This document shows, piece by piece, positions 25,070 through 36,740 of a stretch of 64,000 nucleotides of DNA. The stretch lies in the NCBI GenBank assembly GCA_035281645.1, contig DATEDN010000172.1, positions 1 through 64,000 on the forward strand. The letters are read 5' to 3'. Both the position numbers and the translations under genes were made by a program. The DNA is from JACCTH01 sp035281645 (GTDB taxonomy: Bacteria; Actinomycetota; Acidimicrobiia; Spongiisociales; ZC4RG35). The notes beneath the pieces are model-generated. The model saw only the letters and a program-made list of their open reading frames with translations. It did not search any database and was not told where the DNA came from. How positions within the stretch are numbered: position 1 is the first letter of the stretch; each line of letters begins with the position of its first letter.

Positions 25070-26746
25070 ATGGTACGGCCGACTACTACCGTTGCCACAG
25101 TCGTCATGCCCTCCCCTACTCAGGTTTCCCGTGCGCGTCCTCAGCTTCGTTCTCGTCGCGCGCGCAAGCGTCGTGTGACTCGCCGCGGGTGGATCGTTTT
25201 CATATTGCTGGGCCTGGCGGCGGCCGCCGCCGTGATCATCCCCCTGATGCAGCGTCCCGTGGTCGGCCTGACTGGGGTGGATAACGACCAGGTAATCACC
25301 GCGGCAGAGCTCCCGCTTTCGCTTTCTCTGACGGTTGATCGTGAAGTTGAGAGCATCGCCGCTTACCTCGACCACGAAGAGATACCGATCCAGCGATCTT
25401 CGGGTGGAGCCTCGATTGCCATCGACCGTCTCGAGGATGGGCCGCATGTGATTTCGATCGTGGTTGATCGGGGCTCACTCGTACCACCTGTCTCAACCGA
25501 GAGACGATTCCGCGTCGATACCGAGGCCCCCGTAATCACGGTTATGAGCCCATCGGCCCCGGTGGCCCCGCTCGGCCCAGTGGAGTTGAGGGTGACGACA
25601 GACGATCCAGGTTCGATGGTGACGATTGCCGGCAGTGAAGTCCTTGCTTCCACTGATGGCTCCTTCGCCATCGAGTTTCCCAATCCACCCGAGTCACCAA
25701 TCGCGGTGCAGGCCCGAGACATGGTCGGAAACTCGGCCACCACCGAAGTCGCATTCCAGCTCGACCTCCCCGGCAACCCCGGCAGCGACCGCATTCGAGG
25801 GGTGCATGCTTCCGGATACACCTGGTCGAGTCCCGCCCTCAAAGATCCGATCATGGCAATGATCGCTTCCGGTCAGATCAACACCGTCGAGATCGATCTC
25901 AAAGACGAGGCCGGGAAGATCTGGTGGGCAACTTCGGTCCCTCTCGCCTCGGAAATCGGGGCGATCGAAGAACTGTGGAATCTGGGCGAGGTCGTGCGCG
26001 AGCTGCACGCGCTCGGGGTGCGGGTCATCGGACGCCTGGTGGTCTTCCGCGACCCCATCCTCGCTGGTTGGGCGGTGGCGCAGGGAAACACCGACTGGAT
26101 TGTCCAAAACCCCGATGGCACTCCCTACGGTCAGTACGGGGGTTACACAAATCCTTTCAGCCCCGAGGTGTGGGAATACAACATCGCCATCGGCGAAGAA
26201 GCAGCGCGGCTCGGGGTCGACGACATTCTCTATGACTACGTGCGCCGCCCCGATGCCTTCATGGATCGGCTGCGTTTTCCTCTGCAAGGAGACAAAAGTC
26301 CCGAAGACGCCATCGTCGGATTTCTGGAAGCGAGTCAGCCCCGGATTCACAGCGCCGGCGCCCGGCTGGGAGCTTCGGTTTTCGGAATCGCCGCCACACA
26401 TCCCGATCAGATCGCCCAGCCGATTCCCCGCATCGCCGAGACGGTCGACTATGTCGCTCCCATGGTGTACCCCTCGCACTGGGGTCCCAACGAATACGGC
26501 GTCGTCCACCCCAATGCCAGCCCTTATGACATCGTCTTCAGATCCCTCTCTGAGTTTCAGCGTCAGGTGGAGGGGACGGAGGCGACCGTCCTCGGCTGGT
26601 TACAGGACTTCTCCCTGGGAATCGAATACGGCCCCGCCGAGGTCAGGGCCCAGATCGAAGCCGCGGCCGATGCTGGGGTCCTCGACTTTCTCCTCTGGGA
26701 CGCGGCGGCGACCTATACCTCCGATGCCCTCGATGTGATTCCCTGA
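25070..26746 (+). CDS. Membrane-anchored putative glycoside hydrolase (GHL13/DUF4015-like)
   Basis: 558 aa from the first start, or 546 aa from ATG 25106. A strongly basic cytoplasmic N-terminus precedes one membrane helix (about 41-60). An Ig-like beta domain follows (about 140-230, RVDTEAPVITV to VQARDMVGNSATT). The C-terminal TIM-barrel-like domain (about 240-558) has IRGVHASGYTWSS, VEIDLKDEAGKIWW, VRVIGRLVVFRDP, DDILYDYVRRPD and VDYVAPMVYPSHWGP. The Asp and Glu residues at strand ends fit a hydrolase but catalysis is not shown for the family. One of only two plus-strand genes. It is divergent from the MBOAT operon and convergent with pyrF (20-base gap). Confidence 0.83.
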   Translation: MVRPTTTVATVVMPSPTQVSRARPQLRSRRARKRRVTRRGWIVFILLGLAAAAAVIIPLMQRPVVGLTGVDNDQVITAAELPLSLSLTVDREVESIAAYLDHEEIPIQRSSGGASIAIDRLEDGPHVISIVVDRGSLVPPVSTERRFRVDTEAPVITVMSPSAPVAPLGPVELRVTTDDPGSMVTIAGSEVLASTDGSFAIEFPNPPESPIAVQARDMVGNSATTEVAFQLDLPGNPGSDRIRGVHASGYTWSSPALKDPIMAMIASGQINTVEIDLKDEAGKIWWATSVPLASEIGAIEELWNLGEVVRELHALGVRVIGRLVVFRDPILAGWAVAQGNTDWIVQNPDGTPYGQYGGYTNPFSPEVWEYNIAIGEEAARLGVDDILYDYVRRPDAFMDRLRFPLQGDKSPEDAIVGFLEASQPRIHSAGARLGASVFGIAATHPDQIAQPIPRIAETVDYVAPMVYPSHWGPNEYGVVHPNASPYDIVFRSLSEFQRQVEGTEATVLGWLQDFSLGIEYGPAEVRAQIEAAADAGVLDFLLWDAAATYTSDALDVIP

Positions 26747-26766
26747 CCTGGAATTCGTGCTGGGGG

Positions 26767-27462
26767 CTACGTCTTTGCGGCAAGAACCCGGGAGAACTCG
26801 GCTGCTGCTTCCTTCGGATCCGAGGCGCGGGTTATGGGTCGACCGACCACGATGATGTCGGCGCCTTTCGCCGCCGCCTCGTGGGCACTCCCGCTCTGGC
26901 GCTGATCGTCGGTACTTCCATTGTTGCGAATCCCAGGCGTGACCTTGGTTAGATGCGGTGCCACCTGAGCGACGACGCCCAGTTGCTTGACCCCGCAAAC
27001 CACTCCTTCGCAACCTGCCTCTTGCCCCAGGCGAGTCATCCGAGCCACCTGCTCGCCCAATGAGCCTCGAAATCCGGTCTGAGCGAAAGTTGCATCGTCC
27101 ATGCTCGTCAAGACCGTAATTGCCAGCACTCCCGCCAAATTGCCAGCTGCCCCATCCTCGAGGCCGGCGGCTGCCGCCTCCAGCATCGATCTACCACCGG
27201 CAGCGTGGGCGGTGATGTAGCGAGCACCGAGTCGGCCCAGCTGGCGAGCGGCGCCGCGGACCGTGTTGGGTATATCAAAGAGCTTGGCGTCGGCGAAGAC
27301 GGGTCGGCCGACCTGGCGGATGGCAGCGATCGTCGCCGGGCCCGGGCCCAGCAGCAGCTCGAGGCCCACTTTGAAGCCGTCGACATGCGGTGCTAGGTCA
27401 TTTGCCGACCGTACGGCCTTCTCAGCCGAATCGAAGTCAAGAGCAACAAAGAGCTGAGTCAT
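26767..27462 (-). CDS. pyrF: Orotidine 5'-phosphate decarboxylase
   Basis: Last step of UMP synthesis; 231 aa. LFVALDFDSAEKAV, VFADAKLFDIPNTVRGAA (the D-x-K-xx-D core), ITAHAAGG, VTPGIRNNGSTDDQRQ and VVGRPITRASDP match the PyrF type 1 family. ATG 27462 overlaps the pyrD stop (ATGA). The frame reaching 28122 is an alternate reading of pyrD and is discarded. Confidence 0.97.
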   Translation of the reverse strand: MTQLFVALDFDSAEKAVRSANDLAPHVDGFKVGLELLLGPGPATIAAIRQVGRPVFADAKLFDIPNTVRGAARQLGRLGARYITAHAAGGRSMLEAAAAGLEDGAAGNLAGVLAITVLTSMDDATFAQTGFRGSLGEQVARMTRLGQEAGCEGVVCGVKQLGVVAQVAPHLTKVTPGIRNNGSTDDQRQSGSAHEAAAKGADIIVVGRPITRASDPKEAAAEFSRVLAAKT

Positions 27463-28364
27463 CCCATCGTGTCGATCAACGAGGCCACTGAAGGAACTCG
27501 GTGCTTGGTCATCCAGGAGATCAATTCGTCGAGTAAGCGGCGTCCGGCTCGAGGCTCGGCCATATGGATTGTCCCCGCTGCCACCGCTTGCGCCCCGGCA
27601 ATCAGGTATTCGGCGATGTCGGTGCCGGTGGTGACGCCGCCACAACCGACGATCGGTACTTGCGGCAGGGCCCTTCGCACCTCGATGACGAAGCGGAGAG
27701 CGATCGGCTTCAAGGGCGGCCCCGAGTAGCCACCCACGACCCCGCTGAGCTTGGGCTTTCGGGAGTCGAGGTCGATTCCCGCCCCCCAGATGGTGTTGGT
27801 CAAGGTAAGGAATGTCGCGCCCGCCTCCGCGCACGTTGCTGCTACCGGAACCGGGTCGATCAAGTTCGGTGAGAGCTTCGCCCCCACCGGAAGCGACACC
27901 GCCCCGACGACCGCGGCGATTACGTTGGCCGATGCTTCGGGATCGAGGGAGAACATCTGCCCGTCGAGGTTGGGGCAAGAAAGGTTGACCTCGATCGCGG
28001 TCAACCCGCTGGCCTCGAGACCCTTGGCGACCAAGGCAAACTCCTCCGCTGTGTGCCCCACCGCCGAGCCCCAGACCGGGACATCCAGGTCCACCAGCCG
28101 GGACCCGATTTCGGTTCTCCACGCCTCGATCCCAGGGTTCTGAATCCCGATTCCATTGAGCATGCCGACCCCGGCCGGTGCCAGGCGGGGAGCAGGTCGG
28201 CCGCTCCAGGGTTCGCCGCTAACCGATTTCGCCACCGCCGCTCCGTAAGCCGTCAGGTCCGCCAAGCCCGAAAGCTCGATCACCGAGCCCACTGTCCCCG
28301 ATGCCGCGATCAATGGCGAGCGCAGCCGAAGCGGCCCCAGCCTGGTGGTCAGATCAGGCGTCAC
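27459..28364 (-). CDS. pyrD: Dihydroorotate dehydrogenase (class 1B type)
   Basis: Oxidises dihydroorotate to orotate. 301 aa TIM barrel. The active-site base is Cys in VNLSCPNLDGQ, which marks class 1 (cytosolic) rather than class 2. GIGIQNPGIEAW, LSPNLIDPVPVA, SGPPLKPIALRFV and GCGGVTTGTDIAEYLIAGA fit class 1B. Class 1B usually needs a PyrK electron-transfer subunit, and none is in this operon. GTG start with GGGAG 8-9 bases upstream. Confidence 0.93.
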   Translation of the reverse strand: MTPDLTTRLGPLRLRSPLIAASGTVGSVIELSGLADLTAYGAAVAKSVSGEPWSGRPAPRLAPAGVGMLNGIGIQNPGIEAWRTEIGSRLVDLDVPVWGSAVGHTAEEFALVAKGLEASGLTAIEVNLSCPNLDGQMFSLDPEASANVIAAVVGAVSLPVGAKLSPNLIDPVPVAATCAEAGATFLTLTNTIWGAGIDLDSRKPKLSGVVGGYSGPPLKPIALRFVIEVRRALPQVPIVGCGGVTTGTDIAEYLIAGAQAVAAGTIHMAEPRAGRRLLDELISWMTKHRVPSVASLIDTMG

Positions 28365-28376
28365 GCCTCACTCCCA

Positions 28377-28414
28377 ATCTGATGTCCGATATCTGATGTC
28401 TGAAATCTGATGTC

Positions 28415-28418
<4 letters not shown>
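28377..28418. repeat. Three tandem 14-bp repeats between carB and pyrD
   Basis: Three head-to-tail copies of a 14-bp unit beginning ATCTGATGTC (plus strand) at 28377, 28391 and 28405. The last four bases vary (CGAT, TGAA, TCAC). The third copy contains the carB stop codon. No SD or terminator function is evident. Confidence 0.85.
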
Positions 28419-31637
<3,219 letters not shown>

Positions 31638-31645
<8 letters not shown>

Positions 31646-32774
31646 GATCCATCAACTCCACGAAGTCGTCGAAGAGCGCCACGGCATCCCGGGGGCCCGG
31701 GGCCGCCTCGGGGTGAAATTGCACCGAGAAGGCGGGCACGTCAAGGCTTCTCATGCCTTCGAGGGTGCCGTCGTTGAGGTTTTGATGGGTCGGGATGGCA
31801 GTTCCGAAGTCGGTTTCAACCCTCGCTGGAAGTTCGCCCGGAATGCCGGACACCTTGGCAACGCTGTGAAGGTCGACCGCGAAGCCGTGGTTCTGACTGG
31901 TGATGACCACGCGGCCGTCCACCAGTCGCCGCACCGGGTGATTGCCGCCGTGATGGCCGAACGGCAACTTGAACGTTCGCGCTCCCAGCGCCAGACCGAA
32001 AACCTGATGACCGAGGCATATTCCGAAGATCGGGACCTTCCCAATCAGAGCCCGCAGAGTCGCCACCGTCTCGGTGAGCGGCTCGGGATCACCTGGGCCG
32101 TTGGAGAGAAAGACTCCATCCGGCCGTCGGTCAATGATCTCGCCAGCCGTGGCCGTCGCGGGGACCACTTCAACGTCGAATCCCCGTCCCGCAAGCTGCC
32201 GGAGTATGTCGCGCTTGATTCCCAGATCGATCGCCACCACCTTCCCCCGGCGATCGCCCATCGCCGGTATCTGGTAGGGGTGGCGGGTCGAAACCGAGAC
32301 GGCCAGCGCCTGTCCCTCCATTTTCGGAGCGGATGCGGCGCGCGCCACCAAGTCAGATTCGGTGGTTCCGCTGCCTAAGGCCACCGGCATCGCCCCCCGT
32401 TGCCGGATGTGCCTGGTCAACCGGCGGGTGTCGACCTCCGAGAGCGCCACCAGTCCCCGTTCGGCGAAAGTTTCGCCTAGTGAGCCTTCTGCCCTCCAGC
32501 TCGAGGGTCGGGCGGCCAGGCTTCGCATCACCATGCCGGCTGCCGCTGGCACCGATGCCTGGTCATCAGTGGCGGCGACCCCGTAGTTGCCGATATGGAC
32601 CGAGGTCATCACCACCACCTGACCCGCATACGACGGATCGGTGAGAACCTCTTGGTAGCCGGTCATGGCCGTGTTGAACACGACCTCACCGGTGCTCACC
32701 CCCTCGGCTCCGACGCTTACGCCACGAAACACGGCGCCATCGGCTGTGGCCAGCAAGCCGGGCGGGGACGGCAT
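31638..32774 (-). CDS. carA: Carbamoyl-phosphate synthase small subunit
   Basis: Glutamine amidotransferase subunit supplying ammonia to CarB; 378 aa. The N-terminal CPSase domain includes FRGVSVGAEGVSTGEVVFNT and DPSYAGQVV. The class I GATase domain has the nucleophile Cys in FGICLGHQVFGLALG, and His and Glu in VQFHPEAAPGP. ATG 32774 overlaps the pyrC stop by one base. Confidence 0.98.
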
Positions 32775-34036
32775 CAGGACACCAGGGCGTGAACGAGACG
32801 CCCCTCAAAAACCGTGGCCCGCACCCGTCCGGTCAGGGTGAGCGAACGAAACGGAGAGTTCTCTGCCTTGGAGCGAAAGCTATCGACGGTCCACTCCTCG
32901 GTGGGCGCGATCACCGCCAGGTTGGCGGGTTCGCCCGGGGCCAGCAGCCGTCCCTGGCGGGAGATTTGGCCGATCCGCGCCGGAGCAATCGACAGGCGGT
33001 CAAAAAAGGCCGCCTGATCGAGGTGGCAGTAAGTCAGCACGGCACCCGCGGAGGTCTCGAGGCCAATTACTCCCCGGGGAGCCTCCTCAAAAGGGACTTC
33101 GGTTTCGAAAGCGGAATGGGGTGCGTGGTCGGTGGCCACGGCATCGATCAATCCTGAGCTCAAAGCCGCTCGCAACTCGTCTCGGTCTGTGTTGCCGCGC
33201 AGTGGTGGATACATCTTGAACGCCGGATCGAGGGAGCCAACTGCGGTGTCGTCGAACGCGAGATGGTGCGGGGTGACTTCGGCGGTCACGGGCAGGCCAG
33301 CCTCTTTCGCCTTGCCCACCAATTGGATGGTGCGGGTACTCGACACATGCTGTACGTGATAACGGCAGCCGGTCAGCCTGGTCAGCGCCAGGTCCCGCGC
33401 CACTACCACCTCTTCCGCTTCCGCCGGGATGCCTTTCATCCCCAGTCGCGACGAGAGTGAACCCTCGTGCATGTGGCCTCCGTCGGCAAGAGTCCGATCT
33501 TCGGCGTGCTGAGCCACCACTGCCCCACGATCAGCCAGGTATTCCATCGCCACCCGTAAGAGGCCGGAATCGTTCACGGAGTCACCGTCATCGGTGAACA
33601 CGCGCACCCCGGCCTCCCACAGCTCGTCGAGATGAGAGAGCAGCGCACCCTCCCGAGCCATGGTGATGGATCCGGCTGGGAGGACCTCGCACAACCCCAC
33701 CTGATGAGATCGATCACGGATCAAACGTGCGATGTGGCCCGAATCGACAGCCGGCTGGGTGTTGGGCATTGCCACGAGGGCGGTGTATCCCCCTGCCACT
33801 GCGGCTTCCGATCCGCTCCTGATGTCTTCTTTCCATTCCTGGCCCGGTTCCCGAAGATGGGCATGGAGGTCAACCAGGCCCGGTCCCACCCAGGCGCCTT
33901 CAGCGTCAACTTCCTCGCCGCCGTCGAAGGAGCCACCAATCGCCACGATCGCACCCCCGTCGATCGCCAAGTCGGCTGCCTGCCCTCCGTCGGGGGTAAG
34001 CACCATTCCGTTGCGGATGACGAGCTGGTACTTCAC
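32774..34036 (-). CDS. pyrC: Dihydroorotase
   Basis: Cyclises carbamoyl aspartate to dihydroorotate. 420 aa, type I amidohydrolase. Zinc motif DLHAHLREPGQEWKED, GGYTALVAMPNTQP, the His in EVTPHHLAFDD and DAVATDHAPHSAFE are intact. GTG 34036 overlaps the pyrB stop (GTGA). The pyrB-pyrC pair followed by carAB is the common actinobacterial order. Confidence 0.97.
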   Translation of the reverse strand: MKYQLVIRNGMVLTPDGGQAADLAIDGGAIVAIGGSFDGGEEVDAEGAWVGPGLVDLHAHLREPGQEWKEDIRSGSEAAVAGGYTALVAMPNTQPAVDSGHIARLIRDRSHQVGLCEVLPAGSITMAREGALLSHLDELWEAGVRVFTDDGDSVNDSGLLRVAMEYLADRGAVVAQHAEDRTLADGGHMHEGSLSSRLGMKGIPAEAEEVVVARDLALTRLTGCRYHVQHVSSTRTIQLVGKAKEAGLPVTAEVTPHHLAFDDTAVGSLDPAFKMYPPLRGNTDRDELRAALSSGLIDAVATDHAPHSAFETEVPFEEAPRGVIGLETSAGAVLTYCHLDQAAFFDRLSIAPARIGQISRQGRLLAPGEPANLAVIAPTEEWTVDSFRSKAENSPFRSLTLTGRVRATVFEGRLVHALVS

Positions 34037-34941
34037 GAGGTCCCCAGCAGGCGGAATAGCACCGCCATCCTCACCGCTACACCGTTGCGGACCTGGTCGA
34101 GGATCAGGGCCCGGGGGTCGTCGGCCACGTTGGCGGCGATCTCTACTCCCCGGTTGATGGGGCCGGGATGCATCACCACCGCATCGGGCGACATCCGGTC
34201 GAGCCGAGCGCGATCGATTCCGTATCGGCTGACGTATTCGGGCAACGAGGGCAAGCCGGGCCCACTCCCCCGCTCCATCTGGATACGGAGGAGATAGACG
34301 ACGTCGAGGTCGGCGATGATCTCATCGAGAGAGTGCGAGACCGAGACCGGAAATCCCTCCAGAGCACTGGGCAGGAGAGTCGGCGGGGCGATCAGCGTGA
34401 CGTTGGCACCAAGCAATGTGAAGGCATCGATGTCAGAGCGAGCGACCCGGGAGTTGCGGACGTCACCGACGATGGCGATCCGCAGGCCATCGAGCTTCCC
34501 AAACCGCTGGCGGATGGTGAGTGAGTCGAGCAATGCCTGAGTGGGATGCTGGTGGGCTCCATCTCCGGCATTGATCACCGGACAATCGAGCCAGGCGGCG
34601 ACCCGGGCCGCCGCTCCCACCGCTTCGTGTCGCACCACGAGCAGGTCGGCGCCGGTGGCCCTGATCGTCAGGGCGGTGTCTTTGAGGCTCTCACCTTTGG
34701 TCACCGACGACGTACCGGGTGCGAACGTCATCACGTCAGCCGAAAGAGCCTTGGCCGCCCGTTCGAAGGAGAGCCTGGTCCGCGTCGAGGCCTCGAAGAA
34801 CACCGTGGCGACTGTTTTGCCCCGCAAGGTTGGGACCTTGGGAATGGGACGGTCGAGCACCTCGGCGAACTCTCCGGCAAGATGAAGGAGGTCTTCCATT
34901 TCGCCCCGATCGAGATCGGCGATGCTCAACAAGTCCTTCAT
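34033..34941 (-). CDS. pyrB: Aspartate carbamoyltransferase catalytic subunit
   Basis: Committed step of pyrimidine synthesis. 302 aa. The carbamoyl-phosphate motif is canonical (FEASTRTRLSFERAA), in contrast to the altered one in ArgF. NAGDGAHQHPTQALLD and VMHPGPINRGVEI identify ATCase. No pyrI is present, which is usual outside enterics. ATG overlaps the pyrR stop (ATGA). Confidence 0.97.
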   Translation of the reverse strand: MKDLLSIADLDRGEMEDLLHLAGEFAEVLDRPIPKVPTLRGKTVATVFFEASTRTRLSFERAAKALSADVMTFAPGTSSVTKGESLKDTALTIRATGADLLVVRHEAVGAAARVAAWLDCPVINAGDGAHQHPTQALLDSLTIRQRFGKLDGLRIAIVGDVRNSRVARSDIDAFTLLGANVTLIAPPTLLPSALEGFPVSVSHSLDEIIADLDVVYLLRIQMERGSGPGLPSLPEYVSRYGIDRARLDRMSPDAVVMHPGPINRGVEIAANVADDPRALILDQVRNGVAVRMAVLFRLLGTS

Positions 34942-35468
34942 GGCCGGCTGATCCAGACGCCCTGTTCGCCGTCGATCTCCGCCAGCTTGACGTGCACCCT
35001 TTCCTCGAGGGAGGTAGGGACGTTCTTTCCGACGTAATCCGCCTTGATGGGGAGCTGCCGATGGCCGCGGTCAACCAGAACCGCCAGTTCCACTGCCGCC
35101 GGCCGGCCTAGGTCGGAGAGGGCATCGAGGGCAGCCCGGATGGTCCGCCCGGTATAGAGAACGTCGTCGACCAGGATGACCGTCCGATCAGTGGGGTCAA
35201 CCGGGAGCAGCGTGCGGCTGAGCCGGGTTCCGGGTCGCTTGCTGAGGTCGTCGCGGTAGAGCCCAATGTCGAGATAACCCACCGGAACCTTCTCGTCTTC
35301 GATGCCTGCAATGGCCTCGGCCAGAGCCTCGGCCAAAGGCCCGCCTCGAGTATGAATCCCGACCAGGATCAAGCCGTCGGTGCCGTGGTGGCGTTCGCAG
35401 ATCTCGTGCGCGATCCTCTTCAGGGCTCGGCGGATCTCGTCGTCGTTAAGAAGCTGGGTGGTGCCCAG
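34938..35468 (-). CDS. pyrR: PyrR bifunctional regulator / uracil phosphoribosyltransferase, CTG start
   Basis: Binds pyr leader RNA when UMP is high and can convert uracil plus PRPP to UMP. 176 aa. The PRPP motif VILVDDVLYTGRTI and the C-terminal segment around YVGKNVPTSLEERVHV are clear. The first standard start (TTG 35372) would cut off the family N-terminus. The frame continues upstream through LLNDDEIRRALKRIAHEI, which matches PyrR, to a CTG at 35468. An AGGAG lies 7 bases before it (35476-35480). I therefore read the start as CTG. Leads the pyr operon, coupled to pyrB. Confidence 0.93.
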   Translation of the reverse strand: MGTTQLLNDDEIRRALKRIAHEICERHHGTDGLILVGIHTRGGPLAEALAEAIAGIEDEKVPVGYLDIGLYRDDLSKRPGTRLSRTLLPVDPTDRTVILVDDVLYTGRTIRAALDALSDLGRPAAVELAVLVDRGHRQLPIKADYVGKNVPTSLEERVHVKLAEIDGEQGVWISRP

Positions 35469-35475
35469 GTGGTTT

Positions 35476-35480
35476 CTCCT
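35476..35480 (-). promoter_or_regulatory. SD site that decides the pyrR start
   Basis: AGGAG on the minus strand, 7 bases before CTG 35468 and over 100 bases from the first standard start. Confidence 0.75.
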
Positions 35481-35482
35481 TT

Positions 35483-35501
35483 CCGGCCTCGCAGGACCGG
35501 T
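35483..35501 (-). promoter_or_regulatory. PyrR-binding hairpin just upstream of the pyrR SD
   Basis: The minus strand reads ACCGGTCCTGCGAGGCCGG. It contains GGTCCTGCGAGGCC, which fits the PyrR binding-loop consensus ARUCCNGNGAGGYU closely, on a CCGG/CCGG lower stem. The SD AGGAG begins 3 bases after it. Mycobacteria control pyr genes by PyrR-dependent translational repression at a site by the SD, so a similar switch is inferred. No terminator is seen between it and pyrR. Confidence 0.75.
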
Positions 35502-35616
35502 CTTAAAGGCTGCTGAATGCGACGGTAGCAGAGGCCCCGCCCACCATTTTTTCCGAGGGTCGATTCCGTCCTAGCCGGAGAGCTCGGGAAAGGCGGGGTC
35601 ACCCTCTCCTCCGGGA

Positions 35617-35755
35617 CCGTTTCTCCCCCCAGCGAGCAGAGCGAGCATTGGGGGGGAGTGGCCCGCAGGGCCGAGGGGGGTGGGGAATCCGTGGTGATGC
35701 CATTTGTTTCCCCCTCCCCGCCTTCGGTGGGTCTCCCCCTGCGGGGGAGAAACGG
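35617..35755. repeat. 139-bp element with 13-bp terminal inverted repeats
   Basis: Perfect 13-bp ends: CCGTTTCTCCCCC (35617-35629) and its complement (35743-35755). Inside are several GC-rich hairpins: CCCCCCA/TGGGGGG around an AGCGAGCAGAGCGAGC loop, GGCCC-gca-GGGCC, and CTCCCCC-tgc-GGGGGAG next to the right end. The region between nusB and pyrR (35469-35786, 318 bases) has no gene. It looks like a dispersed structured repeat or MITE-like element rather than a terminator. No target duplication is obvious. Confidence 0.7.
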
Positions 35756-35786
35756 CTCGATCGAGTGTTGTCGTTCGAGTTACCGC

Positions 35787-36152
35787 TTACTGCCTCAGCC
35801 GTTCGGCAAGCTTGGCCAGCACGCCGTTGACAAACGAACCACTCCGCTCGCTCCCGTAGAGCTTGGCGAGACGAACCGCCTCGGACACCACCACCGCTTT
35901 GGGAGTACCCGGCTCGAATCGAAGCTCGTAGAGGCCGAGGCGCAGTATCGCCCGATCCACCACTGGCATTCGGTGCACCTGCCAGTGCTCAGCGACTGCT
36001 TCGATCTCGGCGTCGAGGAGGGGGAGGTTGTCGAGCACGCCTTCGACTAATCGGGCAGCCCGGCTGGGAAGTTCGAGCGGATAATCGTCGAGGTCGCGCT
36101 GGTCGGCTTCGTAAAGCGCTTCGAGGGCGAGCTGACGGGCTTCGATGCTCAC
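35787..36152 (-). CDS. nusB: Transcription antitermination factor NusB
   Basis: 121 aa all-helical RNA-binding protein acting with NusE at boxA in rRNA operons. ARQLALEALYEADQR, VVDRAILRLGLYELRF and VVVSEAVRLAKLYG followed by SFVNGVLAKLA match the family. A little shorter than E. coli NusB. GTG overlaps the efp stop (GTGA). Confidence 0.95.
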   Translation of the reverse strand: MSIEARQLALEALYEADQRDLDDYPLELPSRAARLVEGVLDNLPLLDAEIEAVAEHWQVHRMPVVDRAILRLGLYELRFEPGTPKAVVVSEAVRLAKLYGSERSGSFVNGVLAKLAERLRQ

Positions 36153-36706
36153 ACCCGCGTGAGATAGGTTCCGCTGCGGGTATCGACTCGAATCTTGTCT
36201 CCGATGTTGACGAAGAGGGGAACCGACACGACCAACCCGGTCTGGGTCGTTGCTGGTTTGGTCGCAGCCGAGACCCTGTCACCACGAACCCCGGGCTCCG
36301 TGTAGGTGACTTCCATCTCCACCGCGGCCGGTAGGTCGACAGAGATGGGATTGCCCTTGTAGAGGGCAAGCGTGACGTTCATTCCGTCGATCAAGAAATC
36401 GGCCGCCTCTCCCACCTCCTCCGGCGCCATGGCGAACTGTCCGTAGTCCTCCAGGTTCATGAAATGAAATCCCATGTCATCGCGATACAGGAACGTGTGC
36501 TCCCGGCGGTCGATGATGGCCTGAGCGACGTCCTCTCCGGCGCGGAAGGTCCGGTCGAGAACCTGGCCGGTTTCGAGGTTGCGCAGACGCATCCGAACGA
36601 ACGCCCTCCCCTTGCCCGGCTTCACGTGTTGGTATTCGATGATGGTGAAGATCCCGTCATCGAGATCGAGAGCCTGACCGGGGCGGACGTCGTTGGTTGA
36701 TGCCAT
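36149..36706 (-). CDS. efp: Translation elongation factor P
   Basis: 185 aa, three OB-like domains. Relieves ribosome stalling at polyproline. The loop with the tip Lys is YQHVKPGKGRAFVR (Lys32), and the C-terminal INIGDKIRVDTRSGTYLTRV is typical. ATG 36706. No lysylation genes are seen here. The efp-nusB pair links the aro region to the pyr operon in many Actinobacteria; here an accessory insert sits between efp and aroB. Confidence 0.97.
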   Translation of the reverse strand: MASTNDVRPGQALDLDDGIFTIIEYQHVKPGKGRAFVRMRLRNLETGQVLDRTFRAGEDVAQAIIDRREHTFLYRDDMGFHFMNLEDYGQFAMAPEEVGEAADFLIDGMNVTLALYKGNPISVDLPAAVEMEVTYTEPGVRGDRVSAATKPATTQTGLVVSVPLFVNIGDKIRVDTRSGTYLTRV

Positions 36707-36740
36707 GTCAATGAACCTACCGGTCGCGAGCCTAGAAGAA

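Noticed and set aside
27463..28122. 220-residue N-terminal extension of pyrF
   Set aside because: It is the alternate frame of pyrD, Gly/Arg-rich, with no family match. ATG 27462 in an ATGA overlap is the sensible start.
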